The position numbers and the translations under genes were made by a program. The notes below the pieces were generated by a model. The model saw only the letters and a program-made list of their open reading frames with translations. It had not been told where the DNA came from and did not search any database. 64,000 bases of DNA from Adiantum capillus-veneris. Taxonomy: Eukaryota; Streptophyta; Polypodiopsida; Polypodiales; Pteridaceae. How positions within the stretch are numbered: position 1 is the first letter of the stretch; every line of letters starts with the position of its first letter. Positions 59,653 through 64,000 of the stretch are shown piece by piece. Location of the stretch: contig CM043968.1 of NCBI GenBank assembly GCA_014529385.2, positions 9,610,648-9,674,647 on the forward strand, read 5' to 3'.

Positions 59653-60799
59653 TGTCACGTGCACATCTAACGCTATGTGCATGTGGACAAGCTATCTCAG
59701 GTCTAGGGTTCAGGTCAGCTTAGGAAGTGTTCTGGTATCTTTGTGAGCTTGTGAGTAGGTCGTGCATGTCCAGGCACTTAGAGTAGTTGCATATCCTTTG
59801 ATTGCACACGCAGTACCACCCAACACCACCCAACATATGCATTGTCCAAGCAAAAGGTCCAGTTCTCGGTTAGTTTGGGAACAGAGCATTTTACAGAAAA
59901 TTAGGCATTTTATTTATTTAAATTGCCAATTTTCAGGGTCGTGAGCTGTAGGGAAGACTGCTCGACCCAGCTTGGTGCAACTGTAAGGGAGAACTGGGGC
60001 GCCCATTTCTAGCAGAAGAGATAGAAGGAACTCAGGCTTGCAGCGTTCTCTCTTCGGCAAGACGGCAAAAGACTTAATGTTTTCAGCCACCAGGACAACC
60101 AACGTTTTTGGATTCTACCAAATCCTCTAGCGTTTCTAGTTGCAGATCATCCCTACAACCAGCCGAACGTTTTTCTTCGGCAGATTCACCTAGCGTTTCA
60201 GTTTCCATCGCCAGATACAGTGGGTCAGGTAGCGTTTTCAGATTTCAGCCGTTAGCCATTGTAGATTTAGCCCCTAGCCTCGCAAATCTCACCTAACCGT
60301 AGCAGATCCTCGCCGTACCGTCGAGTCAGCTAGCGTTTACAGTTTTAGGACGCTGTTTTCAGATTTCAGCATCTGCTTTTTCAGTGCATCCTCGTCGAGT
60401 CGTCGTGATCACCATTCTCGTCGACATAGTGTCAGTGTTCAGCAGAAAGTCAGCCTTTTTAGATTCTAGCATTTCAGCCCTAGTGTTTTCAGTTTTCAGC
60501 CCATCCGCGTCGTCGTCATCATTGTCGTCGACATCGTTGGCAAGTCCATTGCATCCAGACCATTGCCCTTGGAGGAGGGTTTAAGAACTACTTGGTGTCA
60601 AATTCTTTTCTCTCTCTTTTTCTCAGTCTCAGCACTTCCATTCACAGTAGCATTCACTTTGTTTGTGATCATTGCACTCTCTCTCTAAAGGACGGAAGGG
60701 AGAGGCTCTCCCTTCTGTAAGTAAAAGGAACCCTTGAGCACAGTTCGGAGCACTCATCTTGAGCAATATCAACATTCACTTCCGTTGCACGTTATAACA
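59653..60799 (+). repeat. 3' LTR of G2
   Basis: TGTCACGTGCACATC ... GCACGTTATAACA, 1147 bp, matching the G LTRs in start, end, length and order. It carries CTAGCGTTT words at about 60125, 60190, 60230 and 60330 and the inverse of the G terminal sequence GGAGAGGCTCTCCC-like block near 60690. Confidence 0.8.
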
Positions 60800-61060
60800 T
60801 TGCTTGGAGGTTTCCATTTACAACTAAATGCTCCCCAGATTGCAACCTGTGTCATTTAGATTCCCAAATATAAGGAGGCTCCCTAAACTGCAGTCTTTGT
60901 TGCCCAGAGGTTTTCAAATAGCATTGAAACCAACATTTTAACTAGAATCAAACAAACTCAATCGGCACCAAGACAGGTTTTAAACAGATAAAAATTCTAT
61001 TTTAAACAATTTGCAAATTGTGTTTTGAAATAATGTTCAAAAAGTATCGCATCAAAGTGA
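60800..61060. other. tail sequence shared by H1 and H2
   Basis: 60,910-61,010 (GCATTGAAACCAACATTTTAACTAGA, in part) matches 35,465-35,560. In both places it lies just beyond the protease end of an H element on the minus strand, so it is part of the H family and not chance flank. No gene. Confidence 0.5.
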
Positions 61061-61981
61061 TGGTTTTGCTCCAGATTTGAATGGTAGTATTGTTCTTGTC
61101 GTGCCAAGGCATGTCCAAAAGAGTGTCGCAATGCCTTAACTTTATGATGTGGAAATTTTCCTTGCCGTGGTACCCTTGAATAGTGATAGGAAGAGCGCCA
61201 ATAAATGGAAAAACTTTACTTGTATCCCCGGTAGCTAGCTCGGCCTCAATGGCTCCAGCAAACTAATCGTACCCAAAGTCCATCTGCTTGAGGAACTCTG
61301 GGTGGAGGAAATTCTTGGTGGCTCCTAGATTGGAGAAGATAAAGGCTTTGTGGCCCTGAACCTTTCCATAGGCTCGACATAATTTCTTGGAAGCATCGAG
61401 TACAGAGATACCGTAAATATCTGGAACAAGTCTTATTGCAGTTTTGGCTTCCTTGGTAGGAGGTCGCTCTCGAGTTTTATCACCTTAAAGGGGAAAGACC
61501 TAAGAGGTGTGTCTCGTCTAAAAACAGTTAAAGCATCTGCCTTCTTCCTGCAGAGTTTCTTGTTGATGGGTGGTGAAACGAGGTTGTGCAGGGTGAGTCG
61601 AGGTGTCCCAAGAATCCCGAGAATTGTGTGTTGTGGAGGATTTTGGGTGTTTGCCTAAGACTGATGCTAGACTGTAGCAGAAGCATGTCCACGTAGCGCA
61701 AGTGAAGTGCGCACGTGACATGTAACCATATTCCTGAAAACTCCCACGATCAGATTAGAAGATTGTGTAGGTTGTCGAGAGGAGGCCCTTGCACTTTTTG
61801 GTGCTGGAGGAGGAAAAGCTTGAGGCAACAACGGTGGCAACATGTAGTTCAGAAACGGTTGAAAACTCTGCAGATTTTGGAGGTTCTGCTGAGGGTGCGT
61901 CAAGAGTATGTCGCAGAGTTCATCGAGGAGAAGGTGTAAATACTTTGTAGAATCAAGAAGCGCCATCTTGCCCTTGTCCAT
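61061..61981 (-). pseudogene. LTR element H2: gag N-terminus, zinc knuckle, protease remnant
   Basis: Gag start ATG 61981-61979 (MDKGKMALLDSTKYLHLLL). The capsid core present in H1 is missing: after GVFRNMVTCH (about 61720) the sequence jumps to the linker before the zinc knuckle (QQETLQEEGRCFNCF, about 61565-61520), where a TAG replaces Gln. The protease-like part reads AFIFSNLGATKNFLHPEFLKQ (about 61345-61285), with SNLG for the DPxA of H1. Non-functional. Confidence 0.75.
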
Positions 61982-62024
61982 TCTGGAAGGGATCGGTGTG
62001 CTCTCAGAAAAGCAGACGCCTGAA

Positions 62025-62036
62025 GCTCTGATAGCA
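62025..62036 (-). other. primer-binding site of H2
   Basis: Minus strand TGCTATCAGAGC, one mismatch to the initiator-Met PBS, directly after the LTR end CCGTTACAA. Confidence 0.7.
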
Positions 62037-62152
62037 TTGTAACGGGGAGGGAAGCACGTGCCAACTGAAAAGAACAGATTGGAACATATTGTTAGCACTT
62101 CAAAAAAAATAAAATAATAAATAAATAAATAAATAAATAAATATATATGTAT

Positions 62153-62197
<45 letters not shown>

Positions 62198-62371
62198 CCA
62201 CGTAGTATACACGGAGTGGTGGAGTTCTACTCCTAGAGCACTGGCCCCAAAACCCTGGTGTCTCTTTCGGTATTTCTTTTGTATTGCTTCACAACTGTTG
62301 GGATCTCCTTTGCTTCCACAAAACTTGGAATGCCAAAGTGAGCTCAGAGGTACATATTTGAAGGCTCCTGG
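62037..62371 (-). repeat. 5' LTR of H2, cut by LTR F
   Basis: Extends from the PBS to 62371, where the F LTR starts. It includes (AAAT)n at 62118-62142 and (AG)20 at 62155-62194, and the word GAAATACCGAAAGAGACACC, shared in weaker form with the gypsy LTRs. Confidence 0.55.
62118..62194 (+). repeat. (AAAT)n and (AG)n microsatellites in the H2 LTR
   Basis: Six AAAT units, a short AT/GT spacer and 20 AG units. Confidence 0.93.
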
Positions 62372-64000
62372 TGTCACCAGGAGGTGTATTTTTCCCGTTG
62401 CCTTCTCTAAATATGTATTACATATTTGTCTTTATTTTAATTTTACTTGTTTTCCTAGAACCCTTGAAAAGGTGCAACGTTCGGCTGCGGCTGAACAGGT
62501 TTCTCACATTGGGAGTCTAGGTCGGTCAGTCTGGAACTGGTCGAGCCAGTTAGCACTGAATTTTGATAAGTATGGAAGGCTGTGTGCGCCAAATGAAGTC
62601 TGGGCACTCGGAAAGTCACTTACAACTTTATAAGTGAGTGGGAACTAGGGAATTAACTCAAGGGACAAATTGGACACTTGGCAGAAGGAGAGCCATCTGT
62701 AGGACACCTCAGTTGGACAGGGCGCCCATTTTGAGGCTGGGGCTGATTTTTGTTCATGAAGTGACCTACAGTGTATGTGTGAGTAGTGGGTGCAGGTTGA
62801 TAGCTTTAATGGAAAGCTTGCCTTCTCCTCTGTCTCATGTACCGCGATGATTTGGTCTCGTGCATCTGTCTCTCCCATTTGGCACATATGGTAATGCCCC
62901 ACTAGTTGGGCTACTCAGATGAATATGTACAGTTCTGGGGGTTTATGCACGTTTGCCAAGGCAAGAGCCTTCTGAACATGAACTGGATTAGCTAACTGCT
63001 AATCCTCCACCAAGGTGGTACCAAACGTATTGTACATGGCGTATATGTACGTTGTTTCGTACAAGAAAAAAAATTATGTACGAAAAAATACGTACTCTTG
63101 TTAAAAAAACTCAATTTACCAAACTTTCTAGGACATTTCTGATAAAAAACAAGAGAGGGACAACTTTTAGAGACATTTAAAGACATGTTTTACAAAACAT
63201 CCACATATTGTGTAACTACTGCAAGAGACTTCAAAGTTTAGACGACATTGATGATCGAATAGCCATATTAAAACTGAAATGAAAACTGGTTTGGTCGCCC
63301 ATTCAAAAACCCTCAGCCACGCTTATCTTCCAAAAAGAAAATTTTTAAAAAGTGCCTTGTACGGATCGATCTGTACTGTATGGATCGTACAATACGTCTG
63401 CATGGTACAGAACGGATCTGTACATACATTTTGATCCTACCTTGTGGACCCCCACAAGTACACACAGTTCCATCGCGGAAGATTGAGAATTTGGAGAGTT
63501 TTCTCGCGTGAAAACTTGTCCATTTCACAAGGGAACTGTCCCATTGCGTGCGGGAGCCCTTGGAACACGCATAAGCGTGTTCGCTCCGCTAAAAACGATC
63601 CGAAACAGAGAATTACAGCCTGCTGTGTTTTCTGCAGGTTTAGGGTTTTGCACCTAAACTGCAAGGGAACATCAGGGGAGCTCCGTGAGAGCCTTGGGAT
63701 GCGTTAACAGTGTTTTGGGCACTCGACAGCAGAAAAACAGAGAATTACAGCACGCTGAAATTCTGTTACAGCTTACAAGGGAGCTCCCAAATTGCGAGGG
63801 AATCCGTTGTAGACAGGTGTTTTTGACCTACAGGGGTTTTTGCTCCGTTGTGCAGCCGAAATCAGGTCAGAAACCTGCGTTTTCAGCCCTCGCCTGGTTT
63901 GGATAGCTTTGTGAGAGTTTGGTCCAAGTGTACGGATCGTCAACTGTCAATTGAATAAAGAAATACTGAAAAGGGCGCCAACTTTTGGGGCCTACGAGTG
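62372..64000 (+). repeat. E-family gypsy LTR F, runs off the window
   Basis: Starts TGTCACCAGGAGG. Body matches LTR C (GCCAGTTAGCACTGAATT, GGACACTTGGCAG, GGCAAGAGCC, GCTAACTGCTAATCC) and reaches AAAGAAATACTGAAAAGGGC and TTTTGGGGCCTACGAG at the window end. The internal region of this element, if any, lies to the right. Confidence 0.75.
63007..63447. mobile_element. candidate MITE inside LTR F
   Basis: An AT-rich block interrupts the LTR match. It is bounded by imperfect inverted repeats: CCACCAAGGTGGTACCAAAC at the left and the complement of CCACAAGGTAGGATCAAAAT at the right, each followed by a TGTAC-rich stretch. It contains many GTAC tetramers and GGATCGTAC/TACGGATC words. No transposase ORF. 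Target duplication not clear. Confidence 0.4.

Noticed and set aside
59197-60799. One 1.6-kb LTR of copia copy 2 from TGTTAG to TAACA
   Set aside because: The polypurine tract and LTR start of a G-family element occur at 59645-59653, so the region is two elements joined.

Overview
The window looks like nuclear DNA of a land plant and is almost entirely a graveyard of nested retrotransposons. Evidence for a plant: several Ty1-copia and Ty3-gypsy LTR elements, primer-binding sites matching the plant initiator-Met tRNA (TGGTATCAGAGC), decayed LINEs, a broken pentatricopeptide-repeat (PPR) gene with the motif LVDMYAKCG, and one exon-like piece of a SAL1/HAL2-type phosphatase ending at a plausible GT splice donor. 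Long (GA)n/(CT)n microsatellites are very frequent. A fern-like, repeat-rich genome is my guess; the sequence alone does not prove it. I see no bacterial, viral or CRISPR-type gene system and no intact host gene.

Layout. 1-3.8 kb: Ty1-copia copy 1 (gag to RNase H and 3' LTR). 3.8-10 kb: a heavily mutated Ty3-gypsy element. 10-28.7 kb: mostly non-coding DNA with microsatellites, three sense-strand LINE 3' pieces (11.9-13.4, 25.2-26.5, 27.6-28.2 kb), one antisense LINE 3' end (28.25-28.76 kb), a possible host exon (20 kb), a PPR pseudogene (21 kb) and a SAL1-like exon (23.4 kb). 28.8-33.1 kb: Ty3-gypsy copy A lacking integrase. 33.1-39.4 kb: an isolated LTR, a minus-strand gag-protease element (H1) and a LINE endonuclease fragment. 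39.41-42.24 kb: a complete 2.8-kb non-autonomous LTR element (called T here) with perfect GAAGG target duplications. 42.4-45.5 kb: two LINE pieces and a gypsy integrase end.

45.5-56.4 kb is a nest with three readable levels. A minus-strand gypsy element (B-C) is split by a plus-strand solo LTR (E; target duplication ATGAT on both sides), and E is itself split by a non-autonomous LTR element (G; near-perfect 5-bp duplication). 56.4-59.5 kb: Ty1-copia copy 2. 59.5-60.8 kb: the 3' end of a second G-family element. 61-62.4 kb: a second H element. From 62.37 kb to the window end: an E-family LTR holding a candidate MITE.

How the parts fit: the autonomous families (copia, gypsy I, gypsy A/B-C) are all inactivated by stops, frameshifts or deletions. 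The non-autonomous families T, G and H would have depended on proteins supplied from elsewhere. The most interesting signals are the datable nest, an iterated AGCGTTTT motif in the transcribed leaders of otherwise unlike LTR families, a 48-bp hairpin array inside T, an Asp/His-rich ORF with a chromodomain-like tail in G, and a canonical PCNA-binding (PIP-box) motif at the C-terminus of a LINE.
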